NCBI GenBank assembly: GCA_963693365.1
Contig: CAVNZM010000013.1
Coordinates: 1,550,001 to 1,614,000, forward strand
Origin: Amoebidium appalachense
Lineage: Eukaryota > Ichthyosporea
Direction: 5' to 3'
Length of the DNA stretch: 64,000 bases
Part shown: positions 1 to 14,020 of the stretch, one piece after another
Layout: each line of letters opens with the position of its first letter
How positions within the stretch are numbered: the first letter of the stretch is position 1
The notes under the pieces: generated by a model
Database searches by the model: none
Seen by the model: the letters and a program-made list of their open reading frames with translations, nothing else
What the model was told of the DNA's origin: nothing
Translations under genes and position numbers: made by a program

Positions 1-558
1 CTACGAATGATCTCATTGGTCTACAGCTCCAAGTTGAAACCGCGTACCGTTAAAGACGCCCGACTTCTAATGTGGGCCCTCGCATGGGCCGTGCTCTCCT
101 TCTTCGTGACGATACCGGCACATACGTATTGGCTCATCGTCGACCGATGCCACCCCAGGGGGGTACGATATACGGCATGCGGCCTCTCGGCAATCATCTT
201 GGTTGTGGTCCCGCTGATATTCACGTATATATACCGCGCCCGTCACGCGTCGCTCAAGTTCAACGATATGTTCTCGAACATCCGCGCCATGGTCGTGCTC
301 ATGTTGGTGTTTTTTTCATGTTTTTGCTTCACGTATTACGATCCTAACCACATCATTTCGTCGTGTACTGGGTGGTGTGCGGTCGTTCGTCTGGTTGTTT
401 CTGTTCAAGTTTTGGACCAATTCAGCACGCAGGTTTTGCAGGCCAAATGGGAGGTTCCGGCCCGCCCGCGGGCCTTGCAAGATCTCTCGCTCCCCAGTGG
501 GATGAGACCAGCCCAATGGTTCCGCTGGACTTCGCGCATGGAGCCGACGTATAATTGA
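1..558 (+). CDS. 3' part of a 7TM protein exon (copy A), cut by window edge
   Basis: This is an open frame from base 1 to a TAA-type stop region after residues MEPTYN. It holds the last four hydrophobic segments of a seven-helix protein and a short cytosolic tail. It matches the second half of the exon at 15819-16697 almost residue for residue, with scattered conservative changes (for example V/I and F/L in the helices) and no stop or frameshift. That suggests purifying selection on both copies, or a recent duplication. The 5' part of the gene lies outside the window. What is seen: hydrophobic helices, the motif FNDMFSNIR, and Cys residues in the last loop. I infer a receptor-like membrane protein of no named family; a transporter cannot be excluded. 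The nearby 67-152 aa frames on the other strand are shadows. Confidence 0.75.
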   Translation, partial: LRMISLVYSSKLKPRTVKDARLLMWALAWAVLSFFVTIPAHTYWLIVDRCHPRGVRYTACGLSAIILVVVPLIFTYIYRARHASLKFNDMFSNIRAMVVLMLVFFSCFCFTYYDPNHIISSCTGWCAVVRLVVSVQVLDQFSTQVLQAKWEVPARPRALQDLSLPSGMRPAQWFRWTSRMEPTYN

Positions 559-837
559 TAAGGATGTTGAACTTTTCAAACGGTTATGTCTGACGGTATC
601 TTGTCGAACTGTTTGAAGTTGAAAGCTAGCAGGTTCAATGGGCCCATATATTTGGATTTGTCGAATGCAGATTGGTTTTTCTTTCTTCTTTCCTTTTTTT
701 TTCTTTTTTTTTTCTTTTCTTTTGGTTTTTTTTTGCCAAACCCAGTTCTGAGCAATCGTTAGTATTTTTTGCAATGTCTAGTGTCTTCACTTTACACACC
801 TCCCCTCCCCTCCCTCAAAGAAAAAAAACAAAAAAAA

Positions 838-940
838 AAACACGAGCCACACACACGCACACAAACACACAACGCACGCGCACACACACACACGCGTGCG
901 CGCGCACACACGCACACACGCACACACAGACACACGCCTT
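838..940. repeat. (AC)n-rich microsatellite
   Basis: Imperfect CA/CG dinucleotides follow an A-run. The long frames on both strands here (His/Thr and Cys/Val alternation) are artefacts. Confidence 0.95.
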
Positions 941-1458
941 TTTTCTCAACGTTGGCAATGGGCGAGTTGTTTCTATGATCATAATTAGTAATGCGAAAAA
1001 CCAAGTCCCCAGTTTCGTATAATGATCGAAGGATACTCTTTAAAGGCAAGTAAATGCAGTGTGTATCATAGTGCATGTATGATGGTAAGATTTCTCCACA
1101 CCTACGCAGGCAGTAAGCTAATTATTCTTATTAAGGTAAGATGTACAGTATAGGTGTCAAAGTAGTTCCAGTAGCAGGGCAAGAAGTCTGAATCGTAGTG
1201 TATCGTAGACTACCAAGTGCCCGTGTTAGCCTTTCCCAGTAGAGGTTACAGTGGGTCAGGATGTAAAGTGATTGATGAATTACTATAAGTTAGCATGCAC
1301 TAAGCTGTCATAACGATATTTACATAAACATTCTGAACAATTTAAGCCCGTGCGTGTACTGTATTTGATTAGTTAAATTTGAATCACCTAGAAACCTTTA
1401 AAGAGTGCCTGTACATATTTATAATGCAGAGATAAACGTACACCGCGTCGTTTTTTCA

Positions 1459-1845
1459 CCCCCCCCCCCCCCCCCCCCCCCCCCCTCCCTCCCCCCCCCT
1501 CACCCTCACACACAGAAACACACACGCGCGCGCGCATGCGCGGGCACACGCACACACACAACATACAACAAACACACACGCACATAGAAACACACACAAC
1601 ACGGTCAAACACAAACACACCCCATGGCCAAAAAAAAGACCCAAAAAACGCCATCACGAACCACCGCCACCACGCGTGCACCACGGCCTGTTAGCATTAT
1701 TTCAAAGTATCACTTTGCGCAAATTTTATATCTACCCCAAAGACTGGGATAGACTGTCACACCTGCCGGTCATATAGTGTGCCCCCCCCCCCCCCCCCCC
1801 CTCCCCCCTCTCCGACCTACACCCACACATACCCACACACCCGCG
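1459..1845. repeat. Poly-C and (CA)n tracts
   Basis: Poly-C runs at 1459-1500 and 1784-1803 are each followed by CA-rich sequence. The second is the empty target corresponding to the site where repeat R sits in copy B. Confidence 0.9.
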
Positions 1846-2084
1846 GCACGCTGACACGCACACTCAACAATTCATGATCATGTGCATTGCGAGAGTACCA
1901 CTATCAGACCATCCCGGTACAGACTAAGTAAGCACCTAATGCATAAAAACAACATTTGTGGTATTTTTAAAACTTGAAATTAAAATTCACAGTTGTTATT
2001 TTCATAAGGTCTTTTCCAGCACTGCGGAGATTGGGATTGGTATGTTATTCCTTAGCGGACTGTGGGTTCCGTGTTCGGTGGCCT

Positions 2085-3299
2085 GAGGGTGGGTGGGTGG
2101 GTGGGTGGCTGGGTGGGGGGGGGGGGGGGGGGGGGGGGAGGGGGTTAGAGGGGGAAGGGGGCATAGCGCCGTATGGGACGGAAGAGGTTGGACAGTAGGG
2201 GAGGGGCCGGGGGGGGGGGGGGGGGGGGGGGGAGGGGGGGGGAGGGGGGAGGGGGGGGGGGGGGGGGGGGGGATGGGGGGGAGAAAGGGGGGGGGGGGGG
2301 TTGGGGGGGGGGGTATGCAACTGGAGCCATGTTAACATCCTGTGTTCTGTGCCACCGCGTATATGTGAACAGCTTTAAATGTAATAATATAAAATAAAAT
2401 CAATTTAATATAAGTTAAGATTATCAAAAAGTGTTCTCTGAGTGTCCCGGTGTGTCACTTTCGACGTCTCTGCTCCACCCCCTACCTCAAAGTTTCTCAA
2501 GGAGCTTATAATTCGAATCATTGAACAGAAAATCGACTTAGAACTTGTATTCGATTTTGTATAAGAATTGGAAATCAATACACAGGTGTCTTTACCTCCC
2601 CCCCCTCCCCCCCCCCCCTCTCCCCCCCCTCTCCCCCCCCTCCCCCCCCCCTCCCCCCCCCCCCCCCCCTCTCCCCCCCCTCTCCCCCCCTCCCCCCCCC
2701 CCCCCCCCCCCCCCCCACCACCCTAACCATCCATCTGAGAATGGGAGAGTTGTGGAAGGAGGGGAGGCGAGGAACGGCCAGGGCGGGGAGGGGGAAGGGG
2801 GGGGGGGGGACGAGGAGGGGAGAGAGGGGTGTGTGTGTGTGTGTACGTGTGGAGGTGGAGGTGGGGGGGGGTTGAGGGGGAGGGGGGCCGGGGGGGGAGG
2901 GGGAGAAAGGGTATAATGCCCTGGTAGCCAGTGTTGATTTTCAAAGGGTCTTATTATCAGACACCACGATTGCAAGTGTAGGAGTCCAAATTCAACCGTA
3001 ATAAAAAAGAAATATCGGAGAAGAGAGGGTTGGTCGGGGGGAGGGGGGGGGGGGGGTGGGGGGGGGGGGGGGGGGGGGGAAGGAGTAGGAAGGGGAGGCG
3101 TGGGTGGAGGGCAGGGGATGTGAAGTGTGTTTGTATGTGTGTGGAGAGAAGGGGGGGAGGGGGGTGGCGCGGGGGGGGGGGGGGGGGGGGGGGGGGGGAG
3201 AGAGAGGGGGGGAGTTTGTGTCTTAAAAAAAATTACGAAGAAATACAACAGTCGTGAAACAGGCTGGCCGCTCATAGGTAGGTCATGTGTCATAGGGCA

Positions 3300-3335
<36 letters not shown>
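2085..3335. repeat. G-run and C-run low-complexity block
   Basis: Long G homopolymers lie at 2112-2310, 2800-2910 and 3035-3205, and C homopolymers at 2598-2717 and 3301-3334. They are separated by islands of about 200 bp that are conserved in the duplicate copy. No coding sequence could be supported. Confidence 0.9.
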
Positions 3336-3336
<1 letters not shown>

Positions 3337-3422
3337 AGTCTCCAAGGCTATGTACCCACTGGCTTACGGAAGTGGCCGGGCACTACTACGCCGCGGGACG
3401 TCTCCGGTTGGGTCTATGAATT

Positions 3423-3545
3423 CCTGTTGGGCAATCGAAACGCTTGGTTATCTTGTAGGTCCAATAGGAATGCTTTATTTTCTGTTGGGCAATAGGAACG
3501 CTTCCCTAAATTGTTGTTGGGCAATAGCAACGCTTCTAAATTCTT
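3423..3545 (+). repeat. Short minisatellite (unit with TGTTGGGCAATAG)
   Basis: Three clear units of about 30-35 bp each contain TGTTGGGCAAT followed by CGAAACGCTT, GGAACGCTT or GCAACGCTT; a fourth, at about 3460, is degenerate. It is not visible in copy B. Confidence 0.7.
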
Positions 3546-3619
3546 ATTAAATTTTTAATGCGACTTTGAACCAATCATATCCTGTAAATTTAAATTTGTT
3601 TGCGCAATCAGACACTTTG

Positions 3620-3708
3620 TCTAGTGACTGTCGCCTGCGGCAACATACAAGGTATGTTGAGCAACCTTGTATGTTGAGCCGGGCCGCAGGGAGACAGTCA
3701 CTCAAAGT
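3620..3708. repeat. Imperfect hairpin (foldback)
   Basis: The left arm AGTGACTGTC...GGCAACATACAAGG pairs with the right arm CCTTGTATGTTGAGCC...GACAGTCACT around a short loop, with one bulge. It resembles a tiny MITE or a cruciform-forming site. No transposase is nearby. Confidence 0.65.
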
Positions 3709-3841
3709 GACTACCCTCCCCCCGAGACTCTCCCCCCCCCCCCTCTCCCCCCGGTGATCCCCCACCCACTCGCCCCTCCTCCCCCCTCTCCCCCCCCATA
3801 CCTCCTGCCTCAACCATTTCCGCGCCTCCTCCCCCCTCCCC

Positions 3842-3882
3842 CCCCAAATAAATAAATAAATAAATAAATTAATAAATAACTT
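3842..3882. repeat. (AAAT)n microsatellite
   Basis: A tract of AAAT repeats with one AATT interruption. Confidence 0.9.
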
Positions 3883-4199
3883 ATGATAAAAAACTCAGCC
3901 CCCCCCCCCCCACCCCCCCAGTCCCCCCCCTCCCCCCCACACACACACACTCCCCCTGCAACCTCTCCCCCCCCCCCCCCCCATCCTCAGCAATCATTTC
4001 ATTTCAACCACAAGGCCAAGTTAAGATCTTGGCCTAGTGCACGTGCATGCCGCCACATATCGGGGGGGGGGGGGGGGGGGCTTAAATTTGAACGTGCTCT
4101 TAATATGCTGATCACTGACTGATCCTGAGCACGTAGATTTGTCTGATTTCCCCGGGCAACACGAATTACGAGAATCTGCAGGTGCAAAAAGTCCCCAGT

Positions 4200-5459
<1,260 letters not shown>

Positions 5460-5461
<2 letters not shown>

Positions 5462-6311
5462 CCCGTGTGAGGGGTGTGGGGGGTTAGGCCCTGGATTGAG
5501 GGAGGTTAAGAAACTGAAATATGAAATAAGGGAGTTCGAAGAAAAGAGGGGGGGCTGGAAGGGGGGGGGGGGGGGGGGGAGATTGGCAGTGCTAGGCAGT
5601 GGGTTGGTGAGGGAGGGAGGGAGAGGGGGGGATGTGTGTGTTTGGGGGTTTTGGGGGTGCACGGGGCAAGCTGAACAATTAAAACATTCCACTAGTATAA
5701 GGAATGGCTTATCAGTGACCCCGGGCTGGGAGTATCGTTGGGGGGAGAATGGAGGGGGGGAGGTGGTAATACGTATTATAGGTGAGTGGATGGGCATTTG
5801 TGTGGATGCCCAGGGCCGGGGGGGGGGGGGGGGTGAGGGACAGGGTGGAGGGGTCACAGTATAGGGCAAGTTGAACGATTGCAGGGCCACCCACATGGGT
5901 TTAGGAGCCAGGAGGGGGGGGGGGGGGGGGGAGGGGGGGAAGAGAGGGAGGAGGGAGGGACGTTAACACAAGTTGCAGGGACGAGGGAGCGGATGGGGTG
6001 CGGATTGCGAATGGGCCGGGTGAATGGGTGAGTCATGGGGAGGGGGGGGATGAAGGGGGCTGGGGGTTAATTTGAAGAGAAAGCCTTTGAGGGCACAAAA
6101 TTTTTCAAAGTTCTTATTCTGTTCTTTCTTGCTTTTTTTTTTTTCTTTTTTTTTTTTGTGGGGGGGGGGGGGAGGGGAGAGGGTACCGGTAGGGGGGGAC
6201 AGTGAGGGGAGAGGAAGGGGGAGTGAGGGGGGGGGGAGGGGGGGGGGGGGGGGGGGGGGGGGAGACAGTGATTTGCAAATGGATGGTGGTGGGGCACAGG
6301 GGGAAAGGGGA

Positions 6312-6340
<29 letters not shown>
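5460..6340. repeat. G-rich low-complexity region without supported gene
   Basis: G homopolymers with short unique islands. GGGCAAG(C/T)TGAAC occurs twice (about 5662 and 5865), suggesting a diverged local duplication. A 20-residue charged helix-like frame around 5496-5555 is noted but has no splice or homology support. Confidence 0.7.
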
Positions 6341-6343
<3 letters not shown>

Positions 6344-6345
<2 letters not shown>

Positions 6346-6419
6346 GCTGCTGAAAAACGAAAGATTGCACCTGAGGCAGCTTAAGGCCCTGGGGACCAGG
6401 TGCTGGTGGGTGTATGTGT

Positions 6420-6465
<46 letters not shown>

Positions 6466-6546
6466 CGAGATGGAGGGAGGAAGCTTTGAAATTAGTGCAT
6501 GGGTCACGGTGGGGGGGGGGGAGGGGGAAGGGGGGGGAGGCTGTGT

Positions 6547-6592
<46 letters not shown>

Positions 6593-6843
6593 CGGGGAGG
6601 TACTTTATATGATACCCATAATCATGTACACGGCCTCCTTTGCACGTCCTGCATGTATAGAACTGGGAAGGGAGGGAGGGAGGGGGGGGGGGGGGGGGGA
6701 GGGGGGGGGGCCGGGGGGGATGGGAGGGTGAGTGGCTGCGCATGCAGGACCAAAATTGAAAAAATGAAATGATAAGTAAAAGTCCCTGGGAGCCTCGTGA
6801 TGTACGTGGAGGCCCGGAAGAGGCTGTAGGTGGGTGGGTGGGT

Positions 6844-6892
<49 letters not shown>

Positions 6893-7083
6893 GGGATCCT
6901 TTTCCATTTGATTAAGGTCCCCTTCATCCCCAAGGAAGTTCCTGCCCGGGGGTCCGGGGGGGGGGGGGGGGGGAGGGGGGGGGGGAGGAAGGATCATGAG
7001 CGTGAACTCAAAGAGTGTTACCATTTTCCTGAAATGACCCACGTGAAAAGAGCTGGTGGAAAGTCACTGTGCACATTTATGTA
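6344..7083 (+). pseudogene. Exon-like islands between G-runs (possible gene remnant)
   Basis: Short non-repetitive islands on the + strand translate to protein-like peptides. A charged helix at 6347-6401 ends at a possible donor CCAG|GTGCTG. A piece reading WREEALKLVHG (about 6470-6505) could join it in phase. A hydrophobic stretch (VLYMIPIIMY) lies at about 6600-6660. A final charged piece ending KSLCTFM with tandem stops lies at about 6986-7085. Unlike the - strand gene at 52-62 kb, the joins are not all in phase. This may be a decayed paralogue, or coincidence. Confidence 0.3.
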
Positions 7084-7396
7084 GTAATATGAATTTTGTG
7101 CGTATATTGGATACATGGTAAAGGTTATTGCAATATAATATAATATTGTACCTTAATGAGCTGGCTTGTCTCGAAAGAACTTTCTGCCGAGAACTGCCAG
7201 AGCCAGGTCAATTTCCGGATCCGGGCCTTGTTTGCCTTTTGGCACATATACATAGACAATGCTGGCCTGCTTTGGAAATGCAACCTCCCGGGCTTCTAAT
7301 TGCAACAGCATGTATCAAGCATGTTTCCTAAAAAGGTTAAGTGGCAACCTGCCCTGATTAATATATTAGAAATGAATGATCGCGTACCGCTATCTT
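7084..7396. other. Unique AT-rich spacer
   Basis: About 310 bp with no recognised gene or repeat, ending at the truncation point of the LINE copy. Confidence 0.6.
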
Positions 7397-8931
<1,535 letters not shown>

Positions 8932-9071
8932 TAACATTGTATAACCGTTCTCAGATTCCGAAGCTGAGGAGTCATTTGTAGCTGTTGTTTGATAGGACTC
9001 GGTAGCTGTTGTTTCATATCATGCGGCGGCACGGGCACAGTCACTGGCTCTGTGCAAAAGGCCCGTGAACC

Positions 9072-9294
9072 TAATATATATGTGTGTGTGCATGTGTGTA
9101 CTGCATTCATGTTGGAGTACGTAAGTCCGTGTGCTAGAATTGCAAGAGCTTTGAAGTTCACAATTTTTACTTGATTCTGTTTGTTTGCTTACATATGTTC
9201 ACTTCTCAATTGTGAGCATGCATCCGATTCAGAGTCTCTCTCTCTCCCTTCGTGCCAAGCTTCTCTCTGTAGTGTGCGTCTCCGAGTCACCCTC

Positions 9295-9338
<44 letters not shown>

Positions 9339-9440
9339 CCCCCGCCCCCGCCCGCGCGCACGGTTCTTCGAGGGCCCCTCTCTCTCACCCCTGTGTGCAC
9401 AGATATCTGTAGATCTGTGTTCCATGGCCTCCTGGCCTGA
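9072..9440 (+). repeat. Dispersed repeat, copy 1 (partner 22640-23025)
   Basis: Shared blocks: GGA(G/A)TACGT near the start, GCAAGAGC(T/C)TTGAAGT, a CT-rich stretch, a C-run, and the block around ACAGATATCTGTAGATCTGTG. The copies differ mainly by C-run length and a large (CT)n expansion in the second. No coding sequence. Confidence 0.7.
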
Positions 9441-9857
9441 GCGGATGTGTTGTGCTGTATATCAATATGTGACTTATTTACCAGGAGTGTCATGCCATAC
9501 AGATATGATAATTATTATAATTGCACAGCTACTCAAAGTAGTCACCGAGTTTGTACAAATGCCGTTTATTCGTGTGTTGCAGTTGTGTGGACGTCAGTCG
9601 ACTCGATCGTAAGTATAAAAGGGATTACGTAACAGCAAAAGATTCCAACCCTGCACCAAATGATGCTACTTTTAGCAACGCATCGATCTTTGTTTGTGCG
9701 CCCAATAGAGATTTGGGTGGCGGGTTGCCTCAGGAGCACGGCCATCTAGATGGCCGTGCTCAGGAAGTGCATTCTGATCCTCAGGAATTTTGGAAGCCTT
9801 CCACCAGCCAGCCTATTGTAGTAGAGCCAACAACCGCTTTTAGGTGCCATTTTCGAA
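9441..9857. other. Intergenic; perfect 28-bp palindrome at 9734-9761
   Basis: No gene is recognised. The palindrome has arms GAGCACGGCCATCT and AGATGGCCGTGCTC with no loop. A following motif (TCAGGAAGTGC) recurs at about 10468. Confidence 0.7.
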
Positions 9858-9985
9858 TATAATATATTTGGCCCTGTTAGGTCCAATTTTTCAGAAATTG
9901 ATTGGCCTAACCTCGAAAAGTTAGGAACAATTATCGGACTTTCAGGGACAATTTTCTGGCCCTAAACCCCCTAATATAACAGCCT
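9858..9985 (+). repeat. Dispersed repeat with CCTAAACCCCCTAAT (3 copies)
   Basis: Homologous blocks lie at 43165-43308 (same strand) and about 42510-42620 (opposite strand). All share a CCTAACC...AAAAGTTAGG-type core, a GGCCCTAAA/GCCCCTAAA motif and a terminal ACAGCCTG. Copies 1 and 2 are each followed by the 10016/43764 repeat. Confidence 0.7.
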
Positions 9986-10015
9986 GTTTCCCGTTTCGTC
10001 CCTACTTATTAATTT

Positions 10016-10470
10016 TGGTTACGATATTCCGAGAGTCGGGGTGTGATCTGATTGGATGACGACACGACCTTTAACTTCAGTTAGTCTTGCCGTGATTGGC
10101 CTAGAGCGCACTCACCGAAATAACCAGGGTATGGACATTTCTATTGGGTTAGAGGAATCGAATAACCGGGTTAATGGGTGAGTGCGCTGCTAGCCAATCA
10201 AAGGAAAATGAGCCTGAAATGTGAATGTAATGATATATGAATCAAATAACCGAGTTAAAGTTTGCATAATGTATCAATAAAGTGAATGCTAAATCTTTAT
10301 GGGTCATATCGTAACCGGATCATGTCGGCTCGTGTCCTCGCTGGACCTCGTTATTTCGGCTCGCCTTGTCGATTATTTTGGCTCGCCTATCGGCTCGCCA
10401 AAATAACCGACGGCTCGCCGAAATAACTTCGGTCTCGCTCGGCCACTCGCCCCATGACTCCTGACTCAGG
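10016..10470 (+). repeat. ~450-bp dispersed repeat, copy 1 (partner 43764-44222)
   Basis: It is nearly identical to 43764-44222, starting at GGTTACGATATTCCGAG. It contains GAATCGAATAACCGGGTTAA and GAATCAAATAACCGAGTTAA motifs and nested inverted repeats (TTATTTCGGCTCGCC with GGCTCGCCGAAATAA, 10351-10427). It differs from copy 2 by a 10-bp indel. It is probably a non-autonomous element. The GAATC..TAACCGAGTTA motif is the same as the minisatellite unit at 56.9-57.3 kb. Confidence 0.8.
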
Positions 10471-10489
10471 AAGTGCGTTCCGATCCAAA

Positions 10490-10754
10490 TTAAATCAACC
10501 TCCGTATCTATCATTTTAAGCCCCGACCGAGGACGATTCGATCGAGGATTTCGGATGGCCCTGGCGCGGCTAGTGAAATTCTCGAACATATCAAGCGATC
10601 GAGGGTGTGACATCACAAAAACGTCAGAAAAACGTCATGCCCTCGATCGCTTGATTGATTCGAGGATTTCCGGAGCCGCAACTGGGCCATCCGAAATCCT
10701 CGATCGGATCATCCTCGAGTTTGTCTAAAATGGTAGATACGGAGGTTGGTTTAA
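10490..10754. mobile_element. TTAA-flanked MITE, copy 1
   Basis: A 257-bp foldback element (10494-10750) bounded by TTAA on both sides. The terminal inverted repeats read A(T/C)CAACCTCCGTATCTA(T/C)CA. Longer subterminal inverted repeats with CCTCGATCG flank a centre containing AAAACGTCA twice. A second copy with the same ends and TTAA is at 62590-62894. TTAA target duplication is the hallmark of piggyBac-type transposition. No transposase is in the window. Confidence 0.85.
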
Positions 10755-12383
10755 CCGTTCAATCAACATTGCACTGTTGCAATTGTGCCAGACCCGATTT
10801 TGATTGGTTATTGGCACCACCACCACTATGGGCCTTGAAATTTCGAAAATGTATATTTAATGTGTACAAGGAAGTGCATCAATATGAAAATCAGTGAGTA
10901 GACAGAACTGAGTGCGGGATAAAAAAAAAACTCATCTATGTATAAAAAATGTCTCAATATTGAACACTAAGAGTAGACTGTGTGTGCCCTTGTTACAACC
11001 CGCCCGGCACGAGCTCGACGTTGCAACAGCGCTGTACACGTGACTGTACTGTACATATTTATATCTCGTCCATCGAATTTCGACTTCATCTTGATATGGT
11101 GACCTCAGCGGCTCACATGGGCATGGCTGAGGTCTGACCGTGGCATTCGAGCCGGCACTAATTGTTTTGTCCGCGTGGCGGACACAACCGAAACAAGTCT
11201 AGCGCAGCTCAAAATCAATAGAAAAAGCCCAAATAAATTGTATACGTCGACAGGTATATGTATTATTTACATTTTCTTCTGGGTTTTGCGAAAATATCAT
11301 TATTTCATATACTTTTCCTATGTGTTTCTGTAGCGACCTCAGACATTTTGGAAACGTTTTTCAAGTTGCCATTGATGTGACTGAGCACAGCCAATCGGCT
11401 TTGTCGATTTTAACTACACCAATTTCCCTTTTCATCCAATCAGAAGTTTGTATTGACAGGTGCGAAACACATCCAATTGCGGCGGCTCTTCAACAGCGCG
11501 GTGACAGTTACGCCATATACAAAGTATCAAATACTGAAGTAAAGTTTGTATTTTTTTCCCAAACGCAAAGAACAGATTTTTTTATATTATTCCTGCAACT
11601 TTATATTGCTGGTTCTTATCAATTTCATGCTGATATAAGGGTGCAAACGCCAGGGTCCCCAAAACTGATGTCGAAGATCTAGGGAATATTGCCGGTGTGA
11701 ACAGATTAAGCCCAGGGGGTCATTACGACTAACGCTGGGAGGTGCTGTATTGGTTTATCGTAACAGTCAAATAGGCAAGAATAGTGTATTATGGTGTGCT
11801 TTCATACGAATATTGGTGTTTTTCTAGGTAAAAAGTGCTCAGGTGGCTATTTTTGCACTCCAGAACGGAATATGAAGCCCTGTTTTGCCCGTCGGGGGGT
11901 GAAATTACTAAGGTGTGTAATATTGTAAGACATTGCTCCAGGAAATCGGACATTAGGGGGTCTACAATAAGACACGAGCTCGTAAATGAGCTGAAACCCG
12001 GCAATACGATTTAGAAATTCCGATAATACACGGGTAGTGCAGGCAAACCCGCACAACCCCTGCTCCGGGAGTACCTGAGCACGAGCAGTGCCTTGTAAGT
12101 TTTTTATTCTTTTTTAACGAATCAGTGTGACTCAGATGCAACTTTATATCATAGCCATGCATAGCGGTCCTTCTGTAGTTGTTGCAGATAGGCCTATCAG
12201 TTTTGTCCAATCATTCACGGTGACATATGCCTGTATGCGGCAGCCGAGGCTGCCAGTGCCAGCCCGCTCATGACCCAGACCCACCGTAAAACCTACTAGC
12301 GTATACTGGCATGTTTACTACTGCTTCACCTCCAAAATCTTCCAAGACAAAAAGCACGCAGGAAGAACACATTCCTCAAAAAT
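10755..12383. other. Unique sequence upstream of the 7TM gene
   Basis: No gene could be supported. A 120-codon + frame (11320-11682) has no recognisable domain. CCAAT-like motifs occur at about 11390 and 11437. The last 300 bp are the presumptive promoter and 5' UTR of the gene starting at 12384. An upstream frame from ATG 12311 (38 codons, ending about 12424) overlaps that start and could be a uORF, or a sign that the true start lies further upstream with a one-base error. Confidence 0.5.
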
Positions 12384-13361
12384 ATGGGGCCTGCTATAGA
12401 GACAACAAAACCTGTCAAGCCTGAGCCAACCGATACCAGGTCCCCTTTAGTTAGTAATGACAACAATAATAACAATAGTGATGATTGCAGTGATTCTAGC
12501 GAAAAACCTACAATCGCAACAAGTTTAGCTAGCAATAGTCGTAACCGAAGTTCCCCTATCACAGTCCCAACCCCAGGTAGTGATATGCACACCTACCTAT
12601 CATGTTTTTTTCTGGAAAAAGAGCTCTCGTCACCCATTTTTGATAAAAGTAATGTTGTGAACACAACTGCAAGTTTAGAAAATGGTGTCAGAGCAGAATC
12701 ACAAAGACAAACACACCAGGAAACCATCGCGTCTGAACACATTTCCTCTAAAACGACACGAGATCACGTCGAAGGTTCGAATTCAGACATCAAGTTCAAA
12801 AACGAAGCAGGCTCGGTAGGATACGTGGACAGTGTTTGTGTTGTTACCAGGTCGTGTGATAAATCGGTGGGAAGCGACCGCTACACAATCAGTTTCGGAA
12901 CAGAGAAAACAAAGTCCGAGTGCCGCACGTCAGTTGAAACCCACTCCCAGCCCACCGGTTACAGCACGGAGCATGGAGTCGCTGACGAAATCCGAGTCAG
13001 GACAGCCAAAAGGACAGCAACATTAGAGGATTATCGTCAGAGAAGGCTTGAGAATGCGCGGCAATACATCAAACAGAGCATGTTGGTGCATCTAGTCATT
13101 CTAATTATAGCCATCGGGTTTGAGAGCCTTTTCTTGGCGCTGTGCACTTTGGTCACGCCAAGGTCACCCCATTCGGCTGTTCGTCTTCAGGCAGATGTTC
13201 TCCAAGCCGCACAGGCGCAACTTGAGGTTGCACTTGCACAAACACCGAAAAATGAAACCGCAATTTCGGTTGCAAACAGTGATTTGGATAGGGAGGTGGC
13301 AGCTTTCCGGGAGGTGGTGTTGATTTCGACCGAGCAGGGAAGGAAACTTTTCATGTGGGAG
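12384..13361 (+). CDS. Membrane protein gene 1, exon 1 (N-terminal region and TM0)
   Basis: The exon runs 326 codons from ATG 12384 and ends exactly at a consensus donor GGAG|GTAAGT (13362), phase 0. The first ~230 residues are polar, Ser/Thr/Asn-rich (an Asn run near residue 30) and probably cytosolic and disordered. A basic stretch (RQRRLENARQY) precedes one hydrophobic helix (about residues 236-257). After it comes a ~70-residue loop with a likely amphipathic helix and one N-glycosylation sequon (NET). Joining to the exon at 15819 keeps the frame and places a seven-helix domain directly after this loop. The predicted protein is about 618 aa with eight membrane segments and a cytosolic N-terminus. 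I do not recognise the family. An earlier start is possible (see the 12311 frame). Confidence 0.7.
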
Positions 13362-13584
13362 GTAAGTTTTGAACCACGCTGTAAATTTATCAAATCCTAA
13401 TGATTCTGTGATACATATACAGTGATGTTATTCAGAAGAACGGCAGCTTCCCGAGAGTTTATTCCAAAGTGTTTCCACACATTATTTTGGATCTTACAGC
13501 TTGAAAATCAGAAAAGAAAATTGCGCGCACACGGTACCAACACGCTGACCCCGATGGCACGTGCATACACCCTCAAACACACAG

Positions 13585-13624
<40 letters not shown>

Positions 13625-14020
13625 CCGTGCACACACACGCACGCACACACCTCAACAGTGACCAAAATACCCGTGCGCACACAAGTAACAGACATCTACA
13701 AAACCACAGATACCGGCACGAACACCTATGCTGTGCAGACACACATTGTTGTATTTGCACTGGCCAAGCCACCAACCTCCCTCCCCCCCCCCCCCCCCCC
13801 CAAAAAAAAAAAAGGGGGGGAGGGGGGGGGGAGGGGAGGGGCATTTATTCGAATATGACACACATTTTGCCGCTACCCGTTTGCAAAAACACGTCAGGAC
13901 ACCTACAGACCCCCCCCCCCCCCCTCTTCCTCCCGGGGCCCCCTCTCCCCCCTTCCCCCCTCCCCTCCTCCTGCCTAAGACCCCCCTCCCCCTCCCCTCC
14001 CCCCGCACGCATGCACACAC

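Noticed and set aside
2592-3293. 233-codon Pro-rich frame on the - strand
   Set aside because: Translation of C/G homopolymers; the duplicate copy differs in length and frame.
11320-11682. 120-codon + frame upstream of gene 1
   Set aside because: No recognisable domain, splice context or duplicate to support it.
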